Of a stretch of 37,017 bases of DNA, positions 7,228-15,106 are shown piece by piece. How positions within the stretch are numbered: position 1 is the first letter of the stretch; every line of letters begins with the position of its first letter. The notes beneath the pieces were generated by a model. It ran no database searches and was not told where the DNA came from. It saw nothing but the letters and a program-made list of their open reading frames with translations. Source of the DNA: Paenibacillus herberti (lineage in GTDB: Bacteria; Bacillota; Bacilli; Paenibacillales; Paenibacillaceae); assembly GCF_002233675.1 (NCBI RefSeq), contig NZ_NMUQ01000003.1, positions 1 through 37,017 of the forward strand. The letters are read 5' to 3'. Position numbers and translations under genes: made by a program.

Positions 7228-7854
7228 ATGAATTGTAATGTCGCTATCGTCTGGATGCACGACTATATAGACGGCGAGCTTCCTCGCGAGGATGCCGTCA
7301 CCCTCAAACAGCATCTAATTTCCTGCCCTGCTTGCAGAGCTCGATTCGATCAGCTGGAGAAAACGGAAGCTCTTCTCTCCTCGGTTATGGCTGAGCCAAA
7401 GGGACAGGCGATTTCGCCGGCCACTTCTGCTGCGTTAACCGCAAAGATTTTAAAACAAATTCCCTCTCCCGCTCGTCATAGAGATTGGACGGGATGGATT
7501 CGCAGACATCCTGCTGTAACGGCAGCAGCCGTGTTTGTTCTGGTTATGATGGCCAGTCTCGCACCTACAGTCAATAACGGATCCGAGCTGATCGTCAGAG
7601 GCGATGACCTTAAACAGGTCATTATCGACGGTCATACGGTTATCGTTCCGGAGGGCTCGCAGATCAATGGGAGTCTGACCGTAGAGAATGGTACGGCCGA
7701 TGTACGTGGACAGGTGCAGGGCAGCGTGACCGTCATTGACGGATCGCTGCTGACGGCTTCCACGGCCCAGATCGCCGGCCAGACGCGTACGATTGACCAG
7801 CTGCTGGATCGTTTCTGGTACAAAGTGACTCAAACTTTTGGCAGTAAGCCTTAA
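7228..7854 (+). CDS. rsiW: Anti-sigma-W factor RsiW
   Basis: Membrane protein of 208 residues expected to bind and hold SigW. The cytoplasmic N-terminus has a zinc anti-sigma (ZAS) motif: C3 and H29-x3-C33-x2-C36. One membrane segment lies at about residues 95-113, and the rest is outside, where regulated proteolysis would start on envelope stress. The external part (about 135-187) has short repeated beta-type units (QINGSLTVENGTADVRG, QVQGSVTVIDGSLL) that recall polymer-forming bactofilin repeats. ATG 7228 has AGAAAGGA nine bases upstream. The gap to sigW is 153 bp and holds an ECF promoter, so the two genes are not tightly coupled as in many sigW-rsiW pairs. A terminator follows. Confidence 0.88.
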   Translation: MNCNVAIVWMHDYIDGELPREDAVTLKQHLISCPACRARFDQLEKTEALLSSVMAEPKGQAISPATSAALTAKILKQIPSPARHRDWTGWIRRHPAVTAAAVFVLVMMASLAPTVNNGSELIVRGDDLKQVIIDGHTVIVPEGSQINGSLTVENGTADVRGQVQGSVTVIDGSLLTASTAQIAGQTRTIDQLLDRFWYKVTQTFGSKP

Positions 7855-7864
7855 GATGAGTTCA

Positions 7865-7893
7865 GCTCCCTGCGTGCAGGGAGCATTTTTTTT
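7865..7893 (+). terminator. Terminator after rsiW
   Basis: Stem gctccctgc / gcagggagc (9 bp, two-base loop) followed by eight T residues. It separates sigW-rsiW from cdaA. Confidence 0.93.
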
Positions 7894-7912
7894 GCCTAAA
7901 AGGGATTTATGT

Positions 7913-7918
7913 TATGAT
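7913..7918 (+). promoter_or_regulatory. Candidate -10 box for cdaA
   Basis: TATGAT lies 20 bp after the rsiW terminator and about 95 bp before cdaA. The -35 region is only T-rich and not a good match, so the promoter is tentative; some promoter is needed here because of the terminator upstream. Confidence 0.4.
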
Positions 7919-8013
7919 ACCTAGAAAAGAATAGGGTTATCTTAAAAGGATTATGTGAAAAGTCTTCGGTCATACATAGAGAAGGACCGCAAGCAGCGGC
8001 GGGGGTATCGGAT

Positions 8014-8856
8014 ATGAGTTTTTTCACCGAAATGACATGGCAAAACTGGATCCGGAACATTATCGACATCGGGATCGTCAGTTATATCATCTATAAATTG
8101 ATTCTGCTTGTCCGTGGAACACGAGCGGTACAGCTGATCAAAGGCATTCTGTTGCTCGTACTCACCTGGGCGATCAGCACCTGGTTCGATCTCTATACGC
8201 TTAAGTGGCTGATGAACCAAATGTTCACCTTCGGCGTTGTCACAATCCTCGTTATCTTCCAACCTGAGCTGCGACGTGCGTTGGAGCAGCTTGGACGTGG
8301 CACGTTGTTTGCGCGCACCTCCTCGCTCGACCGTGACCAGCTCAATGAGCGCATCTCGGAGCTGATCAAGGCGGTTCAGTTCATGTCGAAGCGGAAGATC
8401 GGGGCTTTGATCGTATTTGAGCGGAGCACGGGATTGAGCGAGTTAATCGAATCCGGTATTAAGATGGAGTCGACCATCAGCTCGGAGCTGCTGATTAATA
8501 TTTTCACGCCGAATACGCCGCTTCATGATGGAGCGATCATTATTCGCGGACCGCAGATCATGGCGGCTGCTTGTTACCTTCCTTTATCGGAGAATCCTTT
8601 TATAAGTAAGGAGCTAGGCACGCGGCATCGTGCAGCGATCGGTGTCAGCGAGGTGACCGACGCCGTATCGGTAATCGTATCCGAGGAGACAGGACAAATT
8701 ACGCTCGCAGTAGGCGGCATGATTGTCCGGGACATTAAGGAAGAGTCGCTTATTTCCAAGCTGTTCGAGGAGCTTTCTCAACAGAACGGGCAGGCTGTGA
8801 AGCCTAAGTCCAAGTTCCTTTTCCGTAAAAAGAAAGAAGGGGATGCCAATGGATAA
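8014..8856 (+). CDS. cdaA: Diadenylate cyclase CdaA
   Basis: Membrane enzyme of 280 residues that makes cyclic di-AMP from two ATP. Three hydrophobic segments lie in the first 90 residues, followed by a DisA_N (DAC) domain with both catalytic motifs: D172-G173-A174 (LHDGA) and R204-H205-R206 (GTRHRAA). The second messenger controls potassium and osmolyte transport and cell-wall balance in Firmicutes. ATG 8014 has a G-rich ribosome site. Its stop codon lies inside the next gene, cdaR, so the two are translationally coupled. In Bacillus and Listeria CdaA forms a complex with CdaR and GlmM, and both are encoded directly downstream here. Confidence 0.97.
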   Translation: MSFFTEMTWQNWIRNIIDIGIVSYIIYKLILLVRGTRAVQLIKGILLLVLTWAISTWFDLYTLKWLMNQMFTFGVVTILVIFQPELRRALEQLGRGTLFARTSSLDRDQLNERISELIKAVQFMSKRKIGALIVFERSTGLSELIESGIKMESTISSELLINIFTPNTPLHDGAIIIRGPQIMAAACYLPLSENPFISKELGTRHRAAIGVSEVTDAVSVIVSEETGQITLAVGGMIVRDIKEESLISKLFEELSQQNGQAVKPKSKFLFRKKKEGDANG

Positions 8857-10246
8857 ATGGCTGAGCCATCCTACGGCAGTCAAAATTCTGTCGGTCGTCA
8901 TTGGCATATTGCTTTGGGCCGTTGTTCATTTTGACCCGGAGTCGACGCCCAATACGGTCACCTCTACAACGGAGACCAAAAGCGTCGACATGGTCAGCAT
9001 CAAAACCGAAGGGCTCGATGAGAGCTCCTACGCACTCAAGCTGCTGGAGCCAAGTGTAGCCAGAATGATGGTGCGCGGCAGTCGATCGGCGCTGGCTTTT
9101 GCGGAGGATGACGATTACTCGGTAAGCGTCAATCTGAGCGGTAAAGGGCCAGGTACCTACACAGTTCCACTCACGGTGGGCAAGCTGCCTCGCGGGATCG
9201 AGCTTCTCACCGTATCTCCAGCCCAGGTTGAAGTCGTTATTGATCGTCTGGAGAGCGGCACTTTCGAGGCGGGCATCGTTACGCAAGGCAAACCGGCAGA
9301 GGCGTATGAAGTTGGCGCGCCGATCATCAAGCCGGGCAGTTCCGTGCAAGTCACATTGCCAGCTCAGGACCTCGCTAGGGTCGGTTCGGTGAAGGTTTTT
9401 GTGAATGTGGATGGCGAGCAGGAGACGGTTCGAGACAAAAAGGCGCGGATGATCGTCTTTGATAAGTCGGGCAATGAAATCCAGGGAGCGATATTGGAGC
9501 CGCAAACGCTGGATGTAGAGGTACCGGTCACGCTGCCAGGCAAGGCGGTCCCGCTGCAGATTGGAAATAAGGGCGAATTGCCCGATGGTCTCTCGCTTCA
9601 AGCAATCGAGACGCGCGTCAAGGAAGTTACGGTATATGGTAATCGAGATAAGCTGGAATCTGTCAATTTGCTCGCGGTCGAAGTGGATCTGACGCAGATC
9701 AAGGCATCCGGCGAGGTGGAGCTGGAGCTGCTGCCGCCAGAAGGAATGAAGGCGGTGGAACCGAGTAAAGTGAAGGTAATGGTCACACTCGCCTCCTCCG
9801 ATGTCAGGACGCTGGAGGTTCCAATCCTGCTGGAGAATACCGGTAGCGGCCTGGACGCTTCGCTGGAGAAGCCAGAGGACGGCACGGCCAGCATCGGGGT
9901 GCGAGGCACTCCGGAAGAGCTGGCCAGCGTTAAGGTCGGCGATATTCGAGCCGTTGCCGATTTGCAGGATCTCAAAGAGGGCACGCATGAGGTGCGCCTG
10001 AAGTTGACATTGCCGAACTTTGTACAGGCTGCTGGTGAAGCTCCGCTGGTGACTGTGCGACTGACCGCGAGCGAGCCGGCTTCTACGCTGCCAGACCAGG
10101 ATGGCGGGTCGCCTTCCCCAACTCCAACGCCAAGCAGTCCTCCTAATGGAGGAAGCTCGGATCCTGGTACTACGGAGGAAGAGCCTGGTGCAGCAGGTAA
10201 TACGGGGGACAGCAATGGCGGGGGCGGCAACGATAATCCTGGCTGA
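8849..10246 (+). CDS. cdaR: CdaA regulatory protein CdaR (YbbR-domain protein)
   Basis: Protein of 465 residues with an N-terminal membrane anchor (about residues 10-29, AVKILSVVIGILLWAVVHF) and a long extracytoplasmic part that fits four YbbR repeats, then a tail rich in Pro, Ser and Gly from about residue 415 (SPSPTPTPSSPPNGG). YbbR proteins bind CdaA and tune c-di-AMP synthesis. ATG 8849 is preferred over ATG 8843 because GAAGGGG sits about seven bases before it and touches the other. It overlaps the cdaA end by 8 bp. The last codons and the stop lie inside a 41-bp tandem repeat, which suggests that the low-complexity tail can change in length. Confidence 0.92.
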   Translation: MDKWLSHPTAVKILSVVIGILLWAVVHFDPESTPNTVTSTTETKSVDMVSIKTEGLDESSYALKLLEPSVARMMVRGSRSALAFAEDDDYSVSVNLSGKGPGTYTVPLTVGKLPRGIELLTVSPAQVEVVIDRLESGTFEAGIVTQGKPAEAYEVGAPIIKPGSSVQVTLPAQDLARVGSVKVFVNVDGEQETVRDKKARMIVFDKSGNEIQGAILEPQTLDVEVPVTLPGKAVPLQIGNKGELPDGLSLQAIETRVKEVTVYGNRDKLESVNLLAVEVDLTQIKASGEVELELLPPEGMKAVEPSKVKVMVTLASSDVRTLEVPILLENTGSGLDASLEKPEDGTASIGVRGTPEELASVKVGDIRAVADLQDLKEGTHEVRLKLTLPNFVQAAGEAPLVTVRLTASEPASTLPDQDGGSPSPTPTPSSPPNGGSSDPGTTEEEPGAAGNTGDSNGGGGNDNPG

Positions 10247-10339
10247 GTTAACAATAGGCCAGCGGCGACAACGGGAATCCTAGCTGAGTTTACGATAAGT
10301 TTGGGGTGACAGCGGGAATCCTGACGGAGTTTGCGATAA
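10227..10339 (+). repeat. Degenerate 41-bp tandem repeat (three units) across the cdaR stop codon
   Basis: Units begin at about 10227, 10268 and 10309. Each contains a form of acaacgggaatcct followed by gctgagtttacgataa. The first unit encodes the end of CdaR (the TGA at 10244-10246 is inside it); the others are untranslated. The exact 41-bp period argues for duplication and not chance. Confidence 0.8.
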
Positions 10340-10551
10340 CCGCTCCGCCTGGGATTTTGCTCGGAACCTGTATGGGCATCTGCTGCGTAATATACTCTAT
10401 TAAGCTTATCGCCACGGGCTATGGATTAACCCTGTATAGCATTAACAGCATCAACCCTTTATAATAAACACCATTCATCAACTAACACTTTTATCCAGTA
10501 AGTGCTTTTAACCACTAAATACCACACACAGAAAAGGGGCAGCATGAATTC
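10340..10551 (+). other. Intergenic region between cdaR and glmM
   Basis: About 210 bp with no gene. A TATAAT hexamer at 10460-10465 could be the -10 box of a glmM promoter, but no good -35 lies 16-18 bp upstream. The glmM ribosome binding site (AAGGGG) is near the end. Confidence 0.4.
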
Positions 10552-10591
10552 ATGGGCAAATATTTTGGAACCGACGGAGTACGCGGGGTAG
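10544..10591 (+). other. Possible short overlapping ORF at the glmM start
   Basis: ATG 10544 lies four bases after AGGGG and opens a 15-codon frame ([15 protein letters not shown]) that ends inside glmM. The true glmM ATG at 10552 is in another frame, 12 bases from the same Shine-Dalgarno site. The upstream ATG could divert ribosomes and lower glmM translation. Whether it is translated is unknown. Confidence 0.25.
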
Positions 10592-11892
10592 CAAACCTCG
10601 AGCTGACGCCGGAGCTTGCATATAAAATTGGTCGCTGTGGCGGCTACGTTCTGACAGCGGGAGCACATAAACCAACTGTCGTAATCGGTCTTGATACTCG
10701 GATCTCGGGTCCAATGCTGGAATCCGCGCTTATCGCGGGTCTACTTTCCATCGGAGCGAGCGTTGTTCGTCTTGGCGTTGTCTCCACGCCTGCTGTAGCT
10801 TACTTGACCCGTTTGCTAAAAGCAGATGCTGGTGTCATGATCTCCGCTTCGCATAATCCGGTTGCGGATAATGGCATTAAGTTTTTCGGCGGGGACGGCT
10901 TCAAGCTGACCGACGAGACGGAGCTTGAAATCGAGCGCTTGATGGACGCTGAGACAGACGAGCTGCCGCGTCCAATTGGCGGCGACATCGGTACGGTAGA
11001 GGATCACAAGAGCGGTAAGCGGGAGTACCTCGACTTCCTGAAAACGACGGTTTCCTCGAAGTTTGACGGCCTTAAAATCGTACTCGACTGTGCCAATGGC
11101 TCTGCTTACGAGCTGGCGCCGCAAGTATTCCGTGAGCTTGGAGCGGAGATCATCACCGTCGGCGCAGAGCCTAACGGACGCAACATCAATGATGGCGTTG
11201 GTTCAACGCATCCGGAGTATTTGCGTGATGAAGTGCTGCGCCATGGCGCAGACTTCGGCCTGAGCTTCGACGGCGACGCTGATCGACTGATCGCGATTGA
11301 CGAGAATGGCGAAGAAGTAGATGGCGACTTCATCCTCTGCATCTGTGGCGATGCCATGAAGCGTGCTGGTACGCTGAAAAACGATACCGTTGTTACAACG
11401 GTAATGAGCAACATCGGCTTTTTCAAAGCGGCGGAAGGCCTTGGCCTCGGTACGGCACGTACCGCTGTCGGCGATCGCTACGTTATGGAAGAGATGCGTC
11501 GCGGCGGTTTCAATCTGGGCGGTGAGCAGTCTGGCCATGTTATTTTCCTCGATTATAATACGACGGGAGACGGCATTTTGACCGCGCTGCAGCTGACAGA
11601 TACGCTCGTAAAATCCGACCGCAAGCTGGGCGAGCTCAAAAAACTCATGCGTAAATATCCGCAAGTGCTCATCAATGTGCGCGTAGCTGACAAGTCGCTC
11701 TACAATGATAATGCAGCGATCCTCGCAGCAGTTCAAAAGGTCGAGCAGGAGCTTGGCGACAACGGCCGAGTGCTGGTTCGTCCGTCCGGTACGGAATCGC
11801 TTATCCGCGTCATGGCGGAAGGCCCGGACAAAGAGCAAGTGGCGGCATATGTCGATGAAATCGTGCATGTGGTTAAGGCCGAGCTTGGCTAG
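10552..11892 (+). CDS. glmM: Phosphoglucosamine mutase GlmM
   Basis: Cytosolic enzyme of 446 residues converting glucosamine-6-phosphate to glucosamine-1-phosphate, the step after GlmS on the way to UDP-GlcNAc for peptidoglycan. The start [12 protein letters not shown] is canonical. The phosphoserine loop ISASHNP places the catalytic serine at S100, the metal loop is D240-G-D242-A-D244-R, and the phosphate-binding motif [12 protein letters not shown] is near the C-terminus. Length is standard. It follows cdaA-cdaR; in Bacillales GlmM also binds and inhibits CdaA, linking wall precursor supply with c-di-AMP. The gene is followed by an 0.8-kb gap containing the glmS ribozyme. Confidence 0.97.
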   Translation: MGKYFGTDGVRGVANLELTPELAYKIGRCGGYVLTAGAHKPTVVIGLDTRISGPMLESALIAGLLSIGASVVRLGVVSTPAVAYLTRLLKADAGVMISASHNPVADNGIKFFGGDGFKLTDETELEIERLMDAETDELPRPIGGDIGTVEDHKSGKREYLDFLKTTVSSKFDGLKIVLDCANGSAYELAPQVFRELGAEIITVGAEPNGRNINDGVGSTHPEYLRDEVLRHGADFGLSFDGDADRLIAIDENGEEVDGDFILCICGDAMKRAGTLKNDTVVTTVMSNIGFFKAAEGLGLGTARTAVGDRYVMEEMRRGGFNLGGEQSGHVIFLDYNTTGDGILTALQLTDTLVKSDRKLGELKKLMRKYPQVLINVRVADKSLYNDNAAILAAVQKVEQELGDNGRVLVRPSGTESLIRVMAEGPDKEQVAAYVDEIVHVVKAELG

Positions 11893-12202
11893 AATTACAG
11901 CGGTTTGAGTGGAATGTTGGCCTGAGCAGATTGGATGATCCGGTGTATATGGTGGGTATTCTGTAGGCTGCTGATCTGGACCAGGCGGAGATATTCGTTA
12001 TGAGTCGTTTAGCCCAGGTTGATCCTGGGTTAAATGTCTTTAATGCTCTGGCCTTGGCAGCAGCAACTGCCGGGGATAATGGGCGGATTAAGAACGTATT
12101 TCCCACAAGTGGGGGTTGCGCTCTGCGTCTGCATTGAATAAGATAGAGGGTATTGTGATTCCAGCAGGAAAGGGAGGATCGAGGCAACACGAGTTATACA
12201 AA
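11893..12202 (+). other. Intergenic region between glmM and the glmS ribozyme
   Basis: No gene is visible. A hairpin cccagg-ttgat-cctggg lies at about 12014-12030 without a T run. The glmS promoter must be here, upstream of the ribozyme cleavage site, but no convincing -35/-10 pair was found. TATACA at 12195-12200 is too close to the cleavage site to serve. Confidence 0.5.
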
Positions 12203-12510
12203 GCGCCAGAGCTTGCAACCATACAGCGTGGATTCACCAACGGACCTTCCGCTCCGAAGCGGGAGAGGTCAGATGAGCGGCTTTACGAGCTGCGTTCCGA
12301 CAGATAGCCATAGGCAGCCAGAGGGCCATAGCCGAAGCTTGACGGAGCCATCGTTTCGCAAGAAACGATTGAACCTGACTACCGAAGCGCTGACGCAAGC
12401 TGACGAGGTGAAGGTGTTCGAAATTTCGGCGGGGACCTTCCGGTGAGCATGACATCGACAGCCATGACTGCAAAAGGACGCGGGCAACCGGTCCCACAAA
12501 CAGATGGCAA
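12203..12510 (+). ncRNA. glmS ribozyme-riboswitch (glucosamine-6-phosphate activated)
   Basis: The self-cleavage context A|GCGCC lies at 12202/12203. agcttgc (12210-12216) pairs with gcaagct (12395-12401) to form P1, followed by the highly conserved core tgacgagg (12401-12408), then aaggtgttcgaaatttcggcgg and the P3 partner accttccggt. This is the glmS ribozyme, which cuts its own mRNA when GlcN6P is abundant and so lowers glmS expression. The loop closed by P1 is very long, about 180 nt, and contains several hairpins, one with a GCAA tetraloop (stem 12350-12357 / 12362-12369). The 3' boundary is approximate. Confidence 0.88.
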
Positions 12511-12688
12511 GCATGCTGATATGAATTTCTTACGTATGGGGCGGGATAAGTTCAGCCTTATGCGATGATACTAGACCTAATTTAACTGCTTTTATATGCG
12601 TGTGTGAAGTCGCCTACAGAGGACGGCTTAACGGAGCGCGCCTTAAACCTAATTATGAGAGCGGGCAAGCCGCTTAAACGGATCGGAT

Positions 12689-12710
12689 GCCTTGGCCCAG
12701 GGCCAAAGGC
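12689..12710 (+). other. Stem-loop in the glmS leader
   Basis: gccttggccc / gggccaaaggc forms a G+C-rich hairpin with one bulged base, 84 bp before the glmS start codon. It has no T run, so it is not a typical terminator; it may stabilise the mRNA piece left after ribozyme cleavage. Confidence 0.4.
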
Positions 12711-12793
12711 TTAATTGAATATTGCTCATTAGCCATGATTCAAGGCATCGGGACCGGAGCGGCTTGTGGCCGCATACGGAGGATTATTTCATT

Positions 12794-14626
12794 ATGTGTG
12801 GAATCGTTGGCTATATCGGTAATCGGGATTCAAAGGAAGTTCTGATCGAAGGGCTCAAGAAGCTGGAGTACCGTGGGTACGACTCCGCGGGCATCGCCGT
12901 GTTTACGAACAATGGTTTGGAAATTCGCAAGTCCAAGGGCCGCATCGCGATGCTTGAGGATAAGCTGAAAAGCGAGCCGATCGAAGGCACTGTCGGCATC
13001 GGGCATACCCGTTGGGCCACGCATGGCAAGCCATCGGACGTGAACTCCCATCCGCATACCGACAACAGCTCCAAGTTCTCGGTTGTGCATAACGGCATTG
13101 TCGAAAACTATTTGGATCTCAAGGATGAGCTCGGCGCAAAAGGTCATGTATTCGTGTCGGAAACCGACACTGAAGTCATCTCGCATCTTATTGCGGATGA
13201 GTATGACGGTGATATTGTTTCTGCTGTACAGCGTGCGGTAAAAAGAATGAGAGGCGCCTATGCGCTTGGCGTTCTTACGGAATATGAGCCGACAAAGCTT
13301 GTAGCGGTGCGTTTTGCGAGCCCGCTTGTTATTGGCATCGGCGAGAACGAGAATTTTATCGGGTCCGATATCCCTGCTATTCTGGAATATACCCGCAATG
13401 TTTATATTTTGAACGATGGCGAAATGGCTGTTCTGACGCGTTCTGGTGTCGAACTGATGACGACTTCGGGCGACATTATTTCCAAGGAAATATTCCATGT
13501 CGATTGGGATCTTGTTACGGCAGAAAAAGCCGGATTCGATCACTTCATGCTGAAGGAAATCCACGAGCAGCCAAAGGCTTACCGCGACACAATGCTGGGT
13601 CGCATCAGCGATGACGGCAAGTCGGTTGAGCTGAAGGAAATCGGTATGACGACCGAGCAGATTCGCGGAATATCCCGTATTCACATCGTTGCTTGCGGCA
13701 CGGCTTTCCATGCTGGACTCGTTGGCAAAACCGTCATCGAGAGCTTGGCGCGTATTCCGGTAGAGACGGATGTTGCTTCCGAGTATCGCTACCGCTCGCC
13801 GATCATTACGCCAGATACGCTAGTAATCGTCGTGAGCCAATCTGGTGAAACGGCCGATACGCTTGCAGCTCTCCGCGAAGCGAAGCGCAATGGCGCTCGT
13901 GTACTCGCGATTACGAATGTTGTCGGCAGCTCAGTAGCTCGCGATGCGGACGATGTAATCACGACCTGGGCAGGCCCAGAAATCGCGGTTGCTTCGACAA
14001 AAGGCTACTCTTCGCAGCTGATTGCCTTCTACCTTTTAGGTCTTTATTTGGCACAGGAACGCGGTACTGTGGAAGAGGCGAAAGTAGCGGAGATTGTTGC
14101 CGCTATGAACAAGCTGCCTGATCAAGTCGAAAGCATTCTGGAGCAAGCGAATGTGTTCAAAGGCGTGGCGGAGTCCATGTCGAAGCATGACAACCTGTTC
14201 TTCATTGGCCGCGGACTCGACTTTGCCGTCGCTCAAGAGGGATCGCTGAAGCTGAAAGAAATCAGCTACATTCACTCCGAGGCTTATGCAGCTGGTGAGC
14301 TGAAGCATGGTACGCTGGCGCTGATCGAAGATGGAGTTCCGGTTATCGCTTTGGTGACGCAGGAGGATCTCTACGAGAAAACGCTGAGCAACATCAAGGA
14401 AGTTAAAGCTCGCGGAGCTCATGTTCTTGGCGTAGCTAACGCCGGTTACGAAGGCGAAGTGATGAAGTCCGTCGACGAAGTATTCTCGATTCCGCGGACG
14501 CTTCCTCTGCTGACCCCGGCGCTGTCGGTTGTGCCTCTCCAACTGCTGAGCTACTACGCTTCCCTGGCCCGTGGTAATGATGTTGATAAGCCAAGGAATT
14601 TGGCGAAGAGTGTGACGGTGGAGTAG
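12794..14626 (+). CDS. glmS: Glutamine-fructose-6-phosphate aminotransferase (isomerizing) GlmS
   Basis: Cytosolic enzyme of 610 residues making glucosamine-6-phosphate from fructose-6-phosphate and glutamine. The protein starts MCGIVGYIG, so Cys2 becomes the N-terminal nucleophile after Met removal. The glutaminase domain (HTRWATHG) covers about the first 240 residues, and two SIS sugar-isomerase domains follow (VSQSGETADT, GRGLDFAVAQEGSLKLKE), ending in the conserved DVDKPRNLAKSVTVE. ATG 12794 has GGAGGA ten bases upstream; the frame is open for 24 more codons, but Cys must follow the first Met. Control is through the glmS ribozyme upstream. The 3' end is the attTn7 target, and a Tn7-like end starts 12 bp after the stop. 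Confidence 0.98.
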   Translation: MCGIVGYIGNRDSKEVLIEGLKKLEYRGYDSAGIAVFTNNGLEIRKSKGRIAMLEDKLKSEPIEGTVGIGHTRWATHGKPSDVNSHPHTDNSSKFSVVHNGIVENYLDLKDELGAKGHVFVSETDTEVISHLIADEYDGDIVSAVQRAVKRMRGAYALGVLTEYEPTKLVAVRFASPLVIGIGENENFIGSDIPAILEYTRNVYILNDGEMAVLTRSGVELMTTSGDIISKEIFHVDWDLVTAEKAGFDHFMLKEIHEQPKAYRDTMLGRISDDGKSVELKEIGMTTEQIRGISRIHIVACGTAFHAGLVGKTVIESLARIPVETDVASEYRYRSPIITPDTLVIVVSQSGETADTLAALREAKRNGARVLAITNVVGSSVARDADDVITTWAGPEIAVASTKGYSSQLIAFYLLGLYLAQERGTVEEAKVAEIVAAMNKLPDQVESILEQANVFKGVAESMSKHDNLFFIGRGLDFAVAQEGSLKLKEISYIHSEAYAAGELKHGTLALIEDGVPVIALVTQEDLYEKTLSNIKEVKARGAHVLGVANAGYEGEVMKSVDEVFSIPRTLPLLTPALSVVPLQLLSYYASLARGNDVDKPRNLAKSVTVE

Positions 14627-14638
14627 GGGGAAAGGAAT

Positions 14639-14820
14639 TGTTGTACACCTTTGTTCAGTTACATTAAAGTTAGTGCCTAGACATTATAGTTAGTGATTTT
14701 AAATTAGAGTTGGTTCTTTAACACTAGAGTTAGTTCCTTTAAGTTTATTTGTGCTTTCCCTTAAAAGTTCACCCATGTTCCACAAAGTCTGCCTATGTCA
14801 CTTAAAGTTTGCAGCTGAGC
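14639..14820 (+). repeat. Tn7-like transposon right end: array of 20-bp TnsB-type sites
   Basis: After TGTTGTACACC (from 14639) come eight units in exact 20-bp register starting at 14661, 14681, 14701, 14721, 14741, 14761, 14781 and 14801. The better units share a core like acattaaagttagt (14661, 14681, 14721); later ones keep ttaaAgtt (14761, 14801). Tn7 right ends consist of a terminal TGT followed by overlapping TnsB sites of about 20 bp containing ATAAAGT. The location just behind glmS and a tnsA gene reading away from it match Tn7 at attTn7. Unit 14741 is poorly conserved. Confidence 0.8.
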
Positions 14821-14821
14821 C

Positions 14822-14868
14822 GCCGAGCGAGATTCAGGTTTCCACTCCTGCATCTCCTCGGCTTTTTT
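14822..14868 (+). terminator. Terminator inside the Tn7-like end, downstream of glmS
   Basis: Long interrupted stem gccgag-c-gagat-t-cagg / cctg-c-atctc-ctcggc followed by six T residues. It should end glmS transcription and protect tnsA from read-through. Confidence 0.85.
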
Positions 14869-15009
14869 CATTTTCAAAGACGATGCAGGAAACGCGCTTT
14901 GTATGTCGAATCCATTTATACATAGTTATATAACGGAGTAAAGAGTTTGGAGAAAAAAGGTAGGAGTATTAAATCATCCAACAGCAAGATATGCGTATAC
15001 AATCTAATT

Positions 15010-15049
15010 TAATGGCTTCGTCCTTGAGTTTTCAAGGGCGAAGCCATTA
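15010..15049 (+). repeat. 18-bp inverted repeat upstream of tnsA
   Basis: taatggcttcgtccttga / tcaagggcgaagccatta forms an 18-bp stem (one G-T pair) with a GTTT loop. It has no strong T run, so it may be an insulator or control hairpin in the tnsA leader and not a simple terminator. Confidence 0.6.
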
Positions 15050-15106
15050 GTGCTTTCTAGGGGTATTGAACATTCAATTGAATGAATTTGAAAGGGGAGA
15101 GAAATA

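Noticed and set aside
8804-10254. Long minus-strand ORFs of 394 and 218 codons opposite cdaR
   Set aside because: They are shadows of the G+C-rich cdaR reading frame with no protein family features and no ribosome sites.
12116-12446. Short plus-strand ORFs between glmM and glmS
   Set aside because: They overlap the glmS ribozyme core, lack ribosome sites and resemble no protein.
14661-14820. Regular 20-bp repeats considered as a CRISPR array or replication iterons
   Set aside because: There are no unique spacers between the units and no cas genes. The position after glmS and beside tnsA fits TnsB sites better.
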